Source: Zunongwangia pacifica
GTDB lineage: Bacteria; Bacteroidota; Bacteroidia; Flavobacteriales; Flavobacteriaceae
Direction of reading: 5' to 3'
DNA length: 64,000 nt
Assembly: GCF_023499215.1 (NCBI RefSeq)
Contig: NZ_JAKHSK010000012.1
Span: forward strand, 1 to 64,000
Made by a program: the position numbers and the translations under genes. Positions 23,755-32,099 of the stretch are shown piece by piece; the first letter of the stretch is position 1; each line of letters starts with the position of its first letter. The notes under the pieces are model-generated. The model made no database searches, was not told where the DNA came from, and saw nothing but the letters and a program-made list of their open reading frames with translations.

Positions 23755-24096
23755 ATTAAATCAATAACATCTCTTATATTAACACTAGTATTTGCTACAA
23801 ATATTTTAGCTTTTACCCATAATAACGATACAAATATTCATCAGAAAATTGAAGGAAACATTGTTATCTCTGATACTGTTAAAAAAACGTATCAATTAGA
23901 AAAATTCACCCAATCTTGTTGTACAGGAATTGTAGAATATTCATTAAAGAAAAACGTTAAAGGTTTTATTAAAGCTGTTTCTAACACTAAAAAAGGTCAA
24001 ATAACCGTTTGGTACGATAGTACAAAATCTACCGATAAAGAAGTAAAAGAAGCCATTAACAAAACCCCTTATAAAGTAATTAAAGAAATTAAGTAA
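23755..24096 (+). CDS. MerP-like HMA protein lacking ATG start
   Basis: An open frame of 113 codons begins with ATT AAA TCA where ATG AAA TCA is expected; no upstream ATG, GTG or TTG exists in frame close by. It encodes a signal peptide (SITSLILTLVFATNILAF), a mature region with T-Q-S-C-C-T-G-I-V in the metal-binding position of heavy-metal-associated domains, and an HMA-like ferredoxin fold ending in NKTPYKVIKEIK. It follows the frameshifted MerT-like gene and precedes arsO by nine bases. Bacteria sometimes initiate at ATT, so it may still be weakly translated; otherwise it is a second broken gene. Confidence 0.65.
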   Translation: MKSITSLILTLVFATNILAFTHNNDTNIHQKIEGNIVISDTVKKTYQLEKFTQSCCTGIVEYSLKKNVKGFIKAVSNTKKGQITVWYDSTKSTDKEVKEAINKTPYKVIKEIK

Positions 24097-24105
24097 GGGC
24101 TTATT

Positions 24106-25158
24106 ATGGCAATACCTAATAAAATATTTGATTGTATAATAATAGGTGGCGGGCAGGCAGGCTTGTCCGTTGCTTATTTTTTAAAAAGAAGTAAACTAAA
24201 TTATTTAATTCTAGATGCAGAAGGTAATTCCGGTGGTTCTTGGTTACATACTTGGGATAGTTTAAAATTATTTTCACCTTCTCAATATAGCTCACTTTCT
24301 GGTTGGCAAATGCCAGAAAGTAAAAATGAATATCCCTGTAGGCAAGAGTTTATTGACTATCTCAAAGCCTATGAGAAACGTTATAATTTTTCCATACAGA
24401 GAAATACAAAAGTAACTAAAGTTAAAAATAAAGATGGTATTTTTAAAATAGAGACCAATCAAGGAAATTTCGCTGAGACTGTAGTAAGTGCGACAGGAAC
24501 AGCTAAAAACCCTTTTATACCCAGTTTTCCTAAGCGAAAGGATTATCAAGGAGTACAATTACATTCGGTGGACTATCGTAATACAAAAAAGTTTAAAGGA
24601 AAAAAGATTCTTGTTATTGGAGGCGGAAACTCCGGGGCGCAGATTTTGGCAGAATTATCTAAAGTAGCTCAAACGAAGTGGGTAACATTAGAAGAACCTA
24701 CTTTTCTTCCAGAAGAAATAGATGGTCGCTATTTATTTCAGCAAGCTAACTCTAGTTACTTTAATGAAAAGAAACAAACTGAAGAAAAGGAGGTTTCATT
24801 AAGTGACATTGTTCAAGTGGAAATTGTCAAAAATGGTCTAAAAAGAAATATTTACGATGCATTAAGACCGTTTGACTCTTTTTACAAAGATGGTGTTATT
24901 TGGCAAGATGGAGAAAAGGAAACTTTTGATGCTGTAATATGGTGTACAGGTTTTAATGCTAATCTCAAACATTTAAATCCATTAGGCATTATTAAGAACG
25001 GACATATCGAAACCAAAAATACCCGCTCGATAAAATATCCGAAGTTATGGTTAGTGGGCTATGGTAATTGGACGGGTTTTGCATCTGCCACAATATATGG
25101 TGTTGGAAAGACTGCAAGAAATACGGCTAAGGAAATAAAAGCGCATTTTGATGTTTAA
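24106..25158 (+). CDS. arsO: ArsO-type flavin monooxygenase
   Basis: The 350-residue protein has an N-terminal FAD-binding G14-G-G-Q-A-G (after IIIG), a second nucleotide-binding G172-G-G-N-S-G177 for NAD(P)H, and the GSWLHTWDSLKLFSPSQYSSL segment typical of the ArsO family. ArsO proteins are flavoprotein monooxygenases found in ars operons; oxidation of arsenic species is proposed. It is the last gene of the sigZ cluster. A general flavin monooxygenase is the only serious alternative. Confidence 0.85.
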   Translation: MAIPNKIFDCIIIGGGQAGLSVAYFLKRSKLNYLILDAEGNSGGSWLHTWDSLKLFSPSQYSSLSGWQMPESKNEYPCRQEFIDYLKAYEKRYNFSIQRNTKVTKVKNKDGIFKIETNQGNFAETVVSATGTAKNPFIPSFPKRKDYQGVQLHSVDYRNTKKFKGKKILVIGGGNSGAQILAELSKVAQTKWVTLEEPTFLPEEIDGRYLFQQANSSYFNEKKQTEEKEVSLSDIVQVEIVKNGLKRNIYDALRPFDSFYKDGVIWQDGEKETFDAVIWCTGFNANLKHLNPLGIIKNGHIETKNTRSIKYPKLWLVGYGNWTGFASATIYGVGKTARNTAKEIKAHFDV

Positions 25159-25244
25159 GTTTTTTAAAACACTTAAATAGCATTTCACGTAGTGCATAAT
25201 TAAAGCTAGTTGGAAAAATACTAACCATAAAATCAATACTCTTT

Positions 25245-26096
25245 TTGCAAAAATCGATTAAGAATATACTCAAATCATATCAAGAAGATATCAACGAGAT
25301 CGGAAATTTAGATCTCGATGATTTTAAAAATGTTGAAAAAGGTCTGCAATCCTCCCGATATTTCTTACAAAAATTAAGAATTGTTGTTAGAACTGGAGAA
25401 TTTAAAAACAAAGAGGAGGAGATAAAGTTCTTCAAAAAACAAAAGCCTTTTATTTATGGAAATTTGAAATTCTTTGTAAAGCTATATAAACACCTTTTGT
25501 TAAAACCCAAGGGTTCAAATAAAATAAAGAAGATCTTTATTGAAGAAGAGATTCACAAACTTCAAACCTATTATACTCAAAATATAGATTTTATACGATA
25601 CTATCGACAAAATTCTAGCAGTTTGGATGAGTATTATTTTTTGAGAGGCAATGATAATATAGGGCTAATTTCAGACACGTCCCATTTCTACACAGATGCC
25701 GAATTTTCGACTAGTCACGATAATTCAGTTGCCAAAATTATAGCCTATGATCTACTATTTACGCACTATCTAAATGAATTAAAGAAATTGGAGTGTCAAA
25801 AAAGCAATATCAATATTCCAGTTAAAAGGCGCTTTAAGCGATTAGATCTGGGATGGACGGCAAATAAAATTGATCTGGTCGAGCTAATTTACGCTCTTCA
25901 AGCATCCGGAGCAATTACAGGAGGGAAAGCCGGAATCAAAGATATGGCAATAGCCTGTGAAGAGATTTTTGACTTGGATTTGGGTAACTACTATAGAAAA
26001 TTTCTAGAAATAAGAGCTCGAAAAATTGAACCTACCAAGTTTATAGATAGAATGAAATCAAGTCTTTTAAAACGGATGCAGGACGCAGATGAATAG
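25245..26096 (+). CDS. rteC: RteC-domain regulator of element transfer
   Basis: The 283-residue protein is full length for RteC: an N-terminal helical half (KFFVKLYKHLLL, about 76-87) and a C-terminal winged-helix half (FKRLDLGWTANKIDLVELIYALQASGAI... MAIACEEIFDLDLGNYYRKFLEIRARK). The given start is TTG at 25245, with no better ATG nearby. In CTnDOT, RteC activates the excision operon by binding an inverted repeat upstream of it. Here the next gene is an excisionase-like HTH protein behind a 267-base leader with repeats, so the same circuit is likely. No RteA/RteB two-component pair is present. Confidence 0.85.
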   Translation: MQKSIKNILKSYQEDINEIGNLDLDDFKNVEKGLQSSRYFLQKLRIVVRTGEFKNKEEEIKFFKKQKPFIYGNLKFFVKLYKHLLLKPKGSNKIKKIFIEEEIHKLQTYYTQNIDFIRYYRQNSSSLDEYYFLRGNDNIGLISDTSHFYTDAEFSTSHDNSVAKIIAYDLLFTHYLNELKKLECQKSNINIPVKRRFKRLDLGWTANKIDLVELIYALQASGAITGGKAGIKDMAIACEEIFDLDLGNYYRKFLEIRARKIEPTKFIDRMKSSLLKRMQDADE

Positions 26097-26363
26097 ACTA
26101 GTGAGTCACACAACTTGTGCTGACGTTTTTATGTTTCATTTTTCATTTTAATTGTATCGAAGTGGTACTCCCTAAAACTTCAATAAAGTCTATTTTCACA
26201 CAATTTAACTCATTGAAAATTAGTATATAAAAACACACAACTTGGGTGTTTCTTGTGAATAAAATCCAATAAACCTATTCAAATTTGTAGAACGAAAGTC
26301 AAATCAGGTTAAGGGCTATCAATTAAAAATTCCCGATAGCCCTTTTCCATAAATCGTTCTATT
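26097..26363 (+). promoter_or_regulatory. Leader with repeats and hairpin before excision gene
   Basis: CACACAACTTG occurs at 26107-26117 (within the dyad CACAA-C-TTGTG) and again at about 26233-26243. A strong hairpin AAGGGCTATC ... GATAGCCCTT (26311-26343) followed by TT lies 20 bases before the HTH start. The repeats may be RteC sites and the hairpin an attenuator of the excision/replication operon; both are inferred. Confidence 0.5.
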
Positions 26364-26648
26364 ATGCCAACAAGTATTATTACCACCGACGATCTTCGAG
26401 AATTCAAAATGGAATTACTCGATGATATCAAAAACCTTCTAGCCAAACAAGCTTCTGGAAAAATCAAGAAATATCTTAAATCTTCCGAAGTGATGGAATT
26501 GCTCCAGGTCAGTCCGGGAACACTTCAAAACCTTCGCGTCAATGGCACGTTGCCGTACACCAAAGTGGGAGGTATCATTTACTACGATGCCGAAGAAATC
26601 CAGAACGTGATGACAGAAAACCGTGTTCATCACAAATTTGATTCGTAA
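26364..26648 (+). CDS. Excisionase-like helix-turn-helix protein
   Basis: The 94-residue protein has an N-terminal coiled segment and a MerR-type HTH_17 domain: YLKSSEVMELLQVSPGTLQNLRVNGTLPYTKVGGIIYYDAEEIQNVM (about 38-84). Such proteins act as excisionases (Xis2-like) or regulators in Bacteroidota conjugative transposons. It is first in a three-gene run with the winged-helix replication protein (four-base gap) and the DnaC-like ATPase, and lies downstream of rteC. Control by a leader hairpin is suggested by 26311-26343. Confidence 0.85.
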   Translation: MPTSIITTDDLREFKMELLDDIKNLLAKQASGKIKKYLKSSEVMELLQVSPGTLQNLRVNGTLPYTKVGGIIYYDAEEIQNVMTENRVHHKFDS

Positions 26649-26652
26649 GGCA

Positions 26653-27372
26653 ATGAATTATATAAAGCTACTCAATGCGGCTTTTGAAAAATTCTTCTTC
26701 GACGACCGCTTGAATCCGACCCATATTAGTCTATATATGGCGCTGTTCCAAGAATGGAACAGCAGCCGCTTCGCCTATGAATTTTATGTGAACCGTAGAG
26801 ATTTGATGCGCGCAGCCAAGATTGGTTCTAAATCTACTTATCATCGTTGCATAACTGACCTTGACTGGTGGAATTATCTCACCTACTTTCCATCGAATAA
26901 TCCCTACAAAGGCAGTAAAATCAAGATGTCCATTATCAGGACAAGTGATGAACCGGTTACGGGACACTACGATCCCAAATTAGAACAACTTGCGGAACAG
27001 TACCATCCCGTACGTGAACCGGTAGTGAACCAGCACCGTCCCTCCAGTGGACAAGCATTGGTATCTACTATAAACAATAACAAACAAGTAAACAATACTA
27101 AACAGCCAAAGGCCAGGCAGGCCGTCTTAGATTTTTTTATTAAAAAAAATTTTAATGCGGATGAAGGAAAAAAATTCTTTGCCCATTATCAAACCAATGA
27201 TTGGAAAACGAGCGACGGAGAACCGATACGTGACTGGCAAGCATTGGCCGTTAACTGGATGGATCGAGCTGAATTGTTTGATCAGGAAAACAAACCAAGC
27301 AAAAAACAAGCGTCCCTTAAAGAGGACAACTTGCGAACCACTAAAACCAAAGACTATGGACAACCCCTCTAA
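26653..27372 (+). CDS. Winged-helix replication-type protein
   Basis: The start is the ATG at 26653 (239 aa, MNYIKLLNAAFEKFF), which matches homologues I recall better than the upstream 26623 start. Residues 1-95 form a winged-helix domain (LNPTHISLYMALFQEWNSS... GSKSTYHRCITDL). Residues 100-165 are a Gln/Asn-rich linker, followed by a DnaD-like helical region with DWKTSDGEPIRDWQALAVNW (about 193-212). The arrangement with a DnaC-like ATPase overlapping its 3' end resembles phage replication initiator/helicase-loader pairs. This suggests the excised element can replicate; that is inference. Confidence 0.7.
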   Translation: MNYIKLLNAAFEKFFFDDRLNPTHISLYMALFQEWNSSRFAYEFYVNRRDLMRAAKIGSKSTYHRCITDLDWWNYLTYFPSNNPYKGSKIKMSIIRTSDEPVTGHYDPKLEQLAEQYHPVREPVVNQHRPSSGQALVSTINNNKQVNNTKQPKARQAVLDFFIKKNFNADEGKKFFAHYQTNDWKTSDGEPIRDWQALAVNWMDRAELFDQENKPSKKQASLKEDNLRTTKTKDYGQPL

Positions 27373-28018
27373 AATAACCGAAGGTGGCGTGGAATATTCG
27401 CTAGGTGAATTTGACGGTAAAAACGTAACATACGATTTTCCGAAAATCTTGATTTACCTGGATGCAAAGGGGAAACTAATTTTCGGAAAAAGATTCAGGA
27501 TTTATGAAGAGGATAAAAAGATAATTTTGAAATTATGCTCTTATTTTATCAAAGACCGTGAGTCTTGCGACAAATTTAATATAGATTTAGAAAAAGGGAT
27601 TCTCCTTTCCGGTCCGGTAGGATGTGGCAAAACCAGTTTAATGAAACTTCTTCGTCATATAGTTCCTTTTCGACGCCCCTATGAAATGATCCCTTGCCGT
27701 AATGTAAGTTTTAGCTTTAATCATTTAGGTTTTAAAACTATTGAAGAATATGGCAATACTAAGTTCTTCTGCTTTGACGATTTGGGGGTAGAACCAGCCG
27801 GTAGGTTTTACGGAAAAGATTTAAACGTTATGGGCGAAGTGCTTTTATCGCGTTATGATCTGTACTTGCAAACCAAACATAAAATTAAGACTCACGCTAC
27901 CACCAACCTAAATGCTGAAGAATTGGAAGAACGCTATGGCAACCGTGTCCGTAGCAGAATGCGGGAACTTTTTAACTTGATTGCTTTTGATGAGCGAGCT
28001 GGGGATAAACGGAAGTGA
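27356..28018 (+). CDS. DnaC-like AAA ATPase
   Basis: I use the ATG at 27356 (220 aa), which overlaps the previous gene by 17 bases; a longer start at 27155 would lie wholly in another gene. Walker A is G86-P-V-G-C-G-K92-T93, Walker B is FFCFDDLGVEP (about 135-145), and the tail has LEERYGNRVRSRMRELFNLIAF typical of DnaC/IstB-type loaders. It probably loads the host helicase at the origin of the excised element together with the winged-helix protein. IstB-like transposition helper is the alternative, but no IstA is present. Confidence 0.8.
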   Translation: MDNPSKITEGGVEYSLGEFDGKNVTYDFPKILIYLDAKGKLIFGKRFRIYEEDKKIILKLCSYFIKDRESCDKFNIDLEKGILLSGPVGCGKTSLMKLLRHIVPFRRPYEMIPCRNVSFSFNHLGFKTIEEYGNTKFFCFDDLGVEPAGRFYGKDLNVMGEVLLSRYDLYLQTKHKIKTHATTNLNAEELEERYGNRVRSRMRELFNLIAFDERAGDKRK

Positions 28019-28037
28019 ATTATGCTCTGGATTTTTG

Positions 28038-29090
28038 TCAATTTAGAACTTCGGTTTTGCCATAATATTTTTTTCGCAACCAAAAGGAAACCCTAACCAA
28101 TAAGATCAATGCAGGAACTTCTACCAAAGGGCCAATTACCCCTGTAAAGGCCTGTCCCGAATTCAACCCAAAAACAGCAATAGCTACCGCAATGGCCAAT
28201 TCAAAATTGTTTCCAGCTGCCGTAAAGGCTACAGAAGCCGTTTTATCGTATTCAATTCCCATCGCTTTAGAGAAAAAGAAACCTATAATAAACATTACGG
28301 TAAAGTATAAAAGTAATGGTAAGGCAATAATCAGTACATCCATTGGGATTTCCACGATTAATTCACCTTTTAACGAGAACATCACCACGATGGTAAACAA
28401 AAGTGCAATCAAAGTCATCGGTGAAATCTTAGGTATAAATACGTTCTCATACCAGTCTTTCCCCTTTAGTTCAACTAAAATCAAGCGGCTTAAAATCCCC
28501 ATTAAAAACGGAATCCCCAAATATATTGCTACACTTTCCGCAATCGTACCTATAGAAATATCTATAATAGCACTTTCAAAACCAAAGTAAGGAGGGAGCA
28601 CCGTAATAAAAATCCAAGCATAAAAACTATACGCAAAAACCTGAAATATACTGTTCAGAGCTACCAGCCCCGCACCGTATTCGCTACTTCCCTCGGCCAG
28701 GTCGTTCCAGACCAATACCATAGCCACACAGCGGGCCAGGCCAATGAGAATGAGGCCAACCATATATTCCGGGTAATCTCGTAAAAAAGTAATTGCAAGG
28801 ACAAACATCAAAGCGGGACCGATTATCCAGTTTAATAAAAGGGAAATACCCAGAATTCTTGTGTCTTTAAAAACCTTTGGCAACAACGAATAATTTACTT
28901 TTGCCAGTGGTGGGTACATCATTAATATCAGGCCGATTGCTATCGGGATATTGGTTGTTCCGCTACTGAACGAATTTATGATATTTGGAAAGGTAGGAAT
29001 GAAATATCCAGTTCCAACTCCTATTGCCATTGCAATAAATATCCAAAGTGTCAGATTTTTATCAAGAAAACTTAGTTTTTTATTAGTCAT
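28038..29090 (-). CDS. acr3: ACR3-family arsenite efflux permease
   Basis: The 350-residue membrane protein has about ten hydrophobic segments. The two residues essential in ACR3 transporters are seen: C121 in [14 protein letters not shown] and E324 in GPLVEVPAL. It exports As(III) across the inner membrane. It is the last gene of the leftward arsR operon, one base after the gcvH-like gene. A short C-terminal basic tail is normal. Confidence 0.93.
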   Translation of the reverse strand: MTNKKLSFLDKNLTLWIFIAMAIGVGTGYFIPTFPNIINSFSSGTTNIPIAIGLILMMYPPLAKVNYSLLPKVFKDTRILGISLLLNWIIGPALMFVLAITFLRDYPEYMVGLILIGLARCVAMVLVWNDLAEGSSEYGAGLVALNSIFQVFAYSFYAWIFITVLPPYFGFESAIIDISIGTIAESVAIYLGIPFLMGILSRLILVELKGKDWYENVFIPKISPMTLIALLFTIVVMFSLKGELIVEIPMDVLIIALPLLLYFTVMFIIGFFFSKAMGIEYDKTASVAFTAAGNNFELAIAVAIAVFGLNSGQAFTGVIGPLVEVPALILLVRVSFWLRKKYYGKTEVLN

Positions 29091-29091
29091 C

Positions 29092-29472
29092 TTATTTTTC
29101 GATTTTTTTTTGATATTCGGCTTCGCTCAAAAGGTTTGATAGTTCTTCCAAATCCTTAATTTCTATTTTAACCATCCAACCTTCCACAAAAGGTTTTTCG
29201 TTTACAAGTGTGGGGCTGTCAAGCAAATCCTCGTTGATAGCCGTCACTTCCCCCGTCAGGGGCATAAACAAATCGCTAACTGTCTTTAACGCCTCAACGG
29301 AGCCAAAGACTTCGTCTTGGTTGAACTCGTCGCCAACGCTGGGCAGGTCAACATAAACTATTTCGCCGAGCTCGCTTTGAGCGAAAGTGGTAATCCCCAC
29401 AGTTCCTGTTTTATTTTCTATTCTAATCCACGTGTGTTCTTTGGAAAAATAGATATCATTAGTGTTTTTCAT
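29092..29472 (-). CDS. GcvH-like lipoyl carrier protein in ars operon
   Basis: The 126-residue protein is a complete H-protein fold. The lipoylated Lys is K63 in [13 protein letters not shown], and the flanks LPSVGDEF and [15 protein letters not shown]...GWMVKIEI follow glycine-cleavage H protein. No GcvT or GcvP lies nearby; instead it sits between a phosphoesterase and acr3 in an arsenic operon, one base from acr3. A lipoyl dithiol binds As(III) tightly, so a scavenging, chaperone or decoy role is imaginable. That is inference. It could instead replace an arsenite-poisoned housekeeping H protein. Confidence 0.85.
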   Translation of the reverse strand: MKNTNDIYFSKEHTWIRIENKTGTVGITTFAQSELGEIVYVDLPSVGDEFNQDEVFGSVEALKTVSDLFMPLTGEVTAINEDLLDSPTLVNEKPFVEGWMVKIEIKDLEELSNLLSEAEYQKKIEK

Positions 29473-29483
29473 TCCTTCTAATT

Positions 29484-30257
29484 TTAAAATCCATTTCTTA
29501 AATTTTCGGCATAGTCGTTTGGTAGGATACTCTCTTCAATTGCCTTGGCAGCTTTTTCAATATCATATTCAAATTTTACAAATTGTACCGAAATACTGTC
29601 TTTGTCCAAAACAGAAGCATTTTCGTTGATTTCCAGAATCACGTAACTACCCCGATTATCGTTGTCTTTTGGTTTACCTACTGAACCTATATTGATAGCG
29701 TGTCTAAAATATGGTGTGTTTTCATCTGCTGAATTGAAAGTTCTGTGATATGGCTTGTGTGTATGACCAAAACACATAATGTCCGCATCGGCTTGTTCCA
29801 TAATGCGTATCATACTCTTTTCGGCCCTGTCCTCAAAAAGGTATTCGTTTATTTTCCTTGGGCTGCCGTGAACCAACAACACATTCAATTGATCGTCATT
29901 CAGTTTAAATTCAATCTTGATATGTGCAGGAAGGGTTCTCAAATAAACTCTATTGTCATCATTTATCAATTCATTGGTCAACGAAATAGAAACCGCTCCA
30001 TTGGCTTTTTCTTCGTCTGTTTTGTAGGCACAACCACAATCATCACTACTTCTTCCGATACCAAAATCGTAGTTTCCAGCTATGGTCGGTATTTTTCGTT
30101 TCTTGATTTCTTCGATGACCTCGTTTGGCCAAATATTGTAGCCCACTAAATCGCCGAGACAATAGATGGCGTCTGCATCCCTTTCCTCCACATCGTTAAA
30201 AAAGGCCTGCAACGCAGGTAAGTTTGAGTGAATATCACTAAACAGGATAATTTTCAT
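29484..30257 (-). CDS. Calcineurin-like metallophosphoesterase
   Basis: The start is the ATG at 30257 (257 aa, MKIILFSDIH); the longer frame to 30305 would overlap the upstream gene. The metal-site motifs appear in order: D8-x-H10, CLGDLVGYN (about 37-45), GNYDFG (about 61-66), VHGSPR (about 131-136) and GHTHKP (about 164-169), the YfcE/DUF2156-like pattern of prokaryotic phosphodiesterases. The substrate is unknown. It lies between DUF6428 and gcvH in the ars operon. I recall similar phosphoesterases in other flavobacterial ars operons. Confidence 0.82.
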   Translation of the reverse strand: MKIILFSDIHSNLPALQAFFNDVEERDADAIYCLGDLVGYNIWPNEVIEEIKKRKIPTIAGNYDFGIGRSSDDCGCAYKTDEEKANGAVSISLTNELINDDNRVYLRTLPAHIKIEFKLNDDQLNVLLVHGSPRKINEYLFEDRAEKSMIRIMEQADADIMCFGHTHKPYHRTFNSADENTPYFRHAINIGSVGKPKDNDNRGSYVILEINENASVLDKDSISVQFVKFEYDIEKAAKAIEESILPNDYAENLRNGF

Positions 30258-30277
30258 AATTAGTATTATTTTTAAGT

Positions 30278-30745
30278 TTAACAGCAACCGCTTCCCGGTG
30301 CGCAAGAAGTTTCGGTTTGAATTTCGGATAATTTCATTTTAGGTTTTTCTGAAGGAATGCCACATTGCTCTTTAGCCAAACAGTCGGTTTGTTTGGATGT
30401 CAGCAAGAAATTCTTTCCGTCAAAGTCAAGTCCGAATTTCCCAATCGTATCTGCTTGATATTCCACTTCGATTTCCAAATCGCCTAATTCCAGTACTTTT
30501 TCGGAAAGCTCGATGATGCTCAACAGTTTTTCGGGATGCAATCTGTGATCATAATCGTTGGCATTCCAAAGTTGGAAGTTTACTACTTCTTCAGTTCTTT
30601 CGGTTCCGCCACAGTCAATAAAATGCTTTGTGATCTTACCGACTTCGGTAACGTGGAAATGGTTGGGAACCAGTTCCCCATTTGGTAGTTGGAAGGCGAT
30701 TTCTTCCAATTGGTTCAGTTTGTTCTTTACTTCTAGGAGTTTCAT
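30278..30745 (-). CDS. DUF6428 family protein of ars operon
   Basis: The 155-residue protein starts with a helical segment and the conserved NGELVPNHFHVTEVG (about 22-36), contains LWNANDYDHRLHPEKLL (about 64-80), and ends in a Cys-rich tail SCAPGSGCC. This matches DUF6428, a family known to me only from arsR-linked operons of Bacteroidota. The histidines and terminal cysteines suggest metal(loid) binding. It is preceded by a probable ArsR site at 30758-30779, which gives the lower part of the operon a second control point. Confidence 0.8.
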   Translation of the reverse strand: MKLLEVKNKLNQLEEIAFQLPNGELVPNHFHVTEVGKITKHFIDCGGTERTEEVVNFQLWNANDYDHRLHPEKLLSIIELSEKVLELGDLEIEVEYQADTIGKFGLDFDGKNFLLTSKQTDCLAKEQCGIPSEKPKMKLSEIQTETSCAPGSGCC

Positions 30746-30757
30746 ATTTATTGTTTT

Positions 30758-30779
30758 ATTGCGATTATACGATTAATAT
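30758..30779 (-). promoter_or_regulatory. Probable ArsR operator, second copy
   Basis: This 22-base site matches 31144-31165 at 19 positions. It shares ATTGC at one end and ACGATTAATAT at the other. It lies 12 bases upstream of the DUF6428 start, between that gene and arsR. Confidence 0.6.
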
Positions 30780-30791
30780 GTTTAAATTTTT

Positions 30792-31121
30792 TTAACAACA
30801 ATCTGGTTTTGGAATGTCCTGATCTAAAAAACGAATCATAACTTCTTTCATTTTGACCCAATTTTCAGTGTTGATACAATAGCATACACTTGTCCCTTCC
30901 ACATTCCCTTTAATTAAGCCTAAATGCTTCAATTCTTTTAGGTGTTGTGAAATGGTCGGCTGGGCAAGTCCAATTTCGTTGACCAAATCACCACAGACAC
31001 AATGGTCGATTTTAAAAAGGTATTCTAAGATCGCTATCCTTGCCGGATGTCCAAAGACTTTTGCGAACAAAGAAATTTCGTTTTGTTCGTCGGTAAACAT
31101 TTCTGTTTTGGCTAATCCCAT
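30792..31121 (-). CDS. arsR: ArsR/SmtB-family metalloregulator
   Basis: A 109-residue winged-helix repressor. The metalloid site is C41-V-C43-G-D in DHCVCGDLV at the start of the recognition-helix region, followed by QPTISQHLKELKHLGLI (about 54-70). Additional cysteines C80 and C82 in the wing and C108-C109 at the end may complete a three-coordinate As(III) site. It is first in the leftward operon and is preceded by a palindrome ATATTA-CGAT-TAATAT at 31150-31165. Expected action: repression released by As(III)/Sb(III). Confidence 0.92.
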   Translation of the reverse strand: MGLAKTEMFTDEQNEISLFAKVFGHPARIAILEYLFKIDHCVCGDLVNEIGLAQPTISQHLKELKHLGLIKGNVEGTSVCYCINTENWVKMKEVMIRFLDQDIPKPDCC

Positions 31122-31143
31122 TTTTTTTATTGCTTATTTGTTA

Positions 31144-31165
31144 ATTGCAATATTACGATTAATAT
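31144..31165 (-). promoter_or_regulatory. Probable ArsR operator upstream of arsR
   Basis: It contains the perfect dyad ATATTA-CGAT-TAATAT and lies 22 bases before the arsR start. A near copy precedes the next gene of the operon (30758-30779). The repetition of a 22-base site in front of two genes of one operon supports specific regulator binding. Confidence 0.65.
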
Positions 31166-31262
31166 ATAAACAACCAAAATATTTCATCGTATTAAATTCC
31201 AAAACTCTTTAAAGTATATAGTTGTGAGTTGTTGAATGCTATTGATAATTTCGATAAACAGT

Positions 31263-31910
31263 TCAATCATAACCTAATTTTTTAATTTCTAAACCTTTTA
31301 AAATAGTCAGCACAATGGCGAGGACATTTTTTTCTTTCATCAGATATCGTGCTTCATCCCAATTACTCAAAAATCCCAATTCAACCAGTACCGAAGGAAA
31401 ATCATTAATCGTTTCCCGCAATACCTGAAAATCTGCAAACTTCACGCCCCTACTTTCAAAACCAAGTTTCTTGTTAAGGTCTGCCTGTAGTTGAAAAGCT
31501 AACCAAATGGCTTCTTCGGAAAACCCAGAACTTTGATTAGCCACGTAAGCTTCCACTCCTCTTGCGTTGGGATTATCGGAATGATTACAATGCAATGACA
31601 AAAACAAATCCGCCTTTATGGCTTTTGCCAACGTGATCCTATCGCATAATGAAATAAGCGTATCAGTATATCGAGTTAAGTAGATATCCAGAGGTTCATC
31701 CAACTTCTTATTCAGTTTTAAAATAACTTCAGCAATGTCCAATACCACATCCTTTTCCTGGATGCCATTTATTCCGATAGCACCTGATTCTTTTCCACCG
31801 TGCCCAGGGTCAATTACAATTACCTTTTTTGCATCCAAATCCTGACTCAAAAACAAGCAACTTTTGAGTAGAAAAATCATAAAACTGACGTTTTTGAGCA
31901 CTTTTTTCAT
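31263..31910 (-). CDS. N-acetylmuramoyl-L-alanine amidase
   Basis: The start is taken at 31910 (215 aa, MKKVLKNVSF), giving a normal signal peptide; 31946 would add a charged extension. The Amidase_3 zinc site is visible: H37 in DPGHGGKESG with E41, SLHCNHSD (about 119-126) for the second His, and VELGFLSN (about 182-189) with the catalytic Glu. It cleaves the peptide from peptidoglycan in the periplasm. In ICEs such enzymes open the wall for the transfer channel. It is transcribed away from the tra operon, which starts 190 bases to the right. Confidence 0.85.
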   Translation of the reverse strand: MKKVLKNVSFMIFLLKSCLFLSQDLDAKKVIVIDPGHGGKESGAIGINGIQEKDVVLDIAEVILKLNKKLDEPLDIYLTRYTDTLISLCDRITLAKAIKADLFLSLHCNHSDNPNARGVEAYVANQSSGFSEEAIWLAFQLQADLNKKLGFESRGVKFADFQVLRETINDFPSVLVELGFLSNWDEARYLMKEKNVLAIVLTILKGLEIKKLGYD

Positions 31911-32099
31911 TTTCAATTTTCGAGTTATTAACAACCTCTCTTCCAAATTCCATAGAATTTGATATTAAATAACAGCATCGAAATCCAAATCAATCCGAAT
32001 AATATTTTATTAACAATTATTTGATTTACAGGTATTTAAATAAGTAAATTATTACTTTTCTCATAACGAAAACGAATCAAAAATTTAAACCGTTCCGTT

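Noticed and set aside
27155-27355. Longer start for the DnaC-like ATPase
   Set aside because: The extra 67 residues lie entirely within the preceding gene in another frame; ATG 27356 fits the family.
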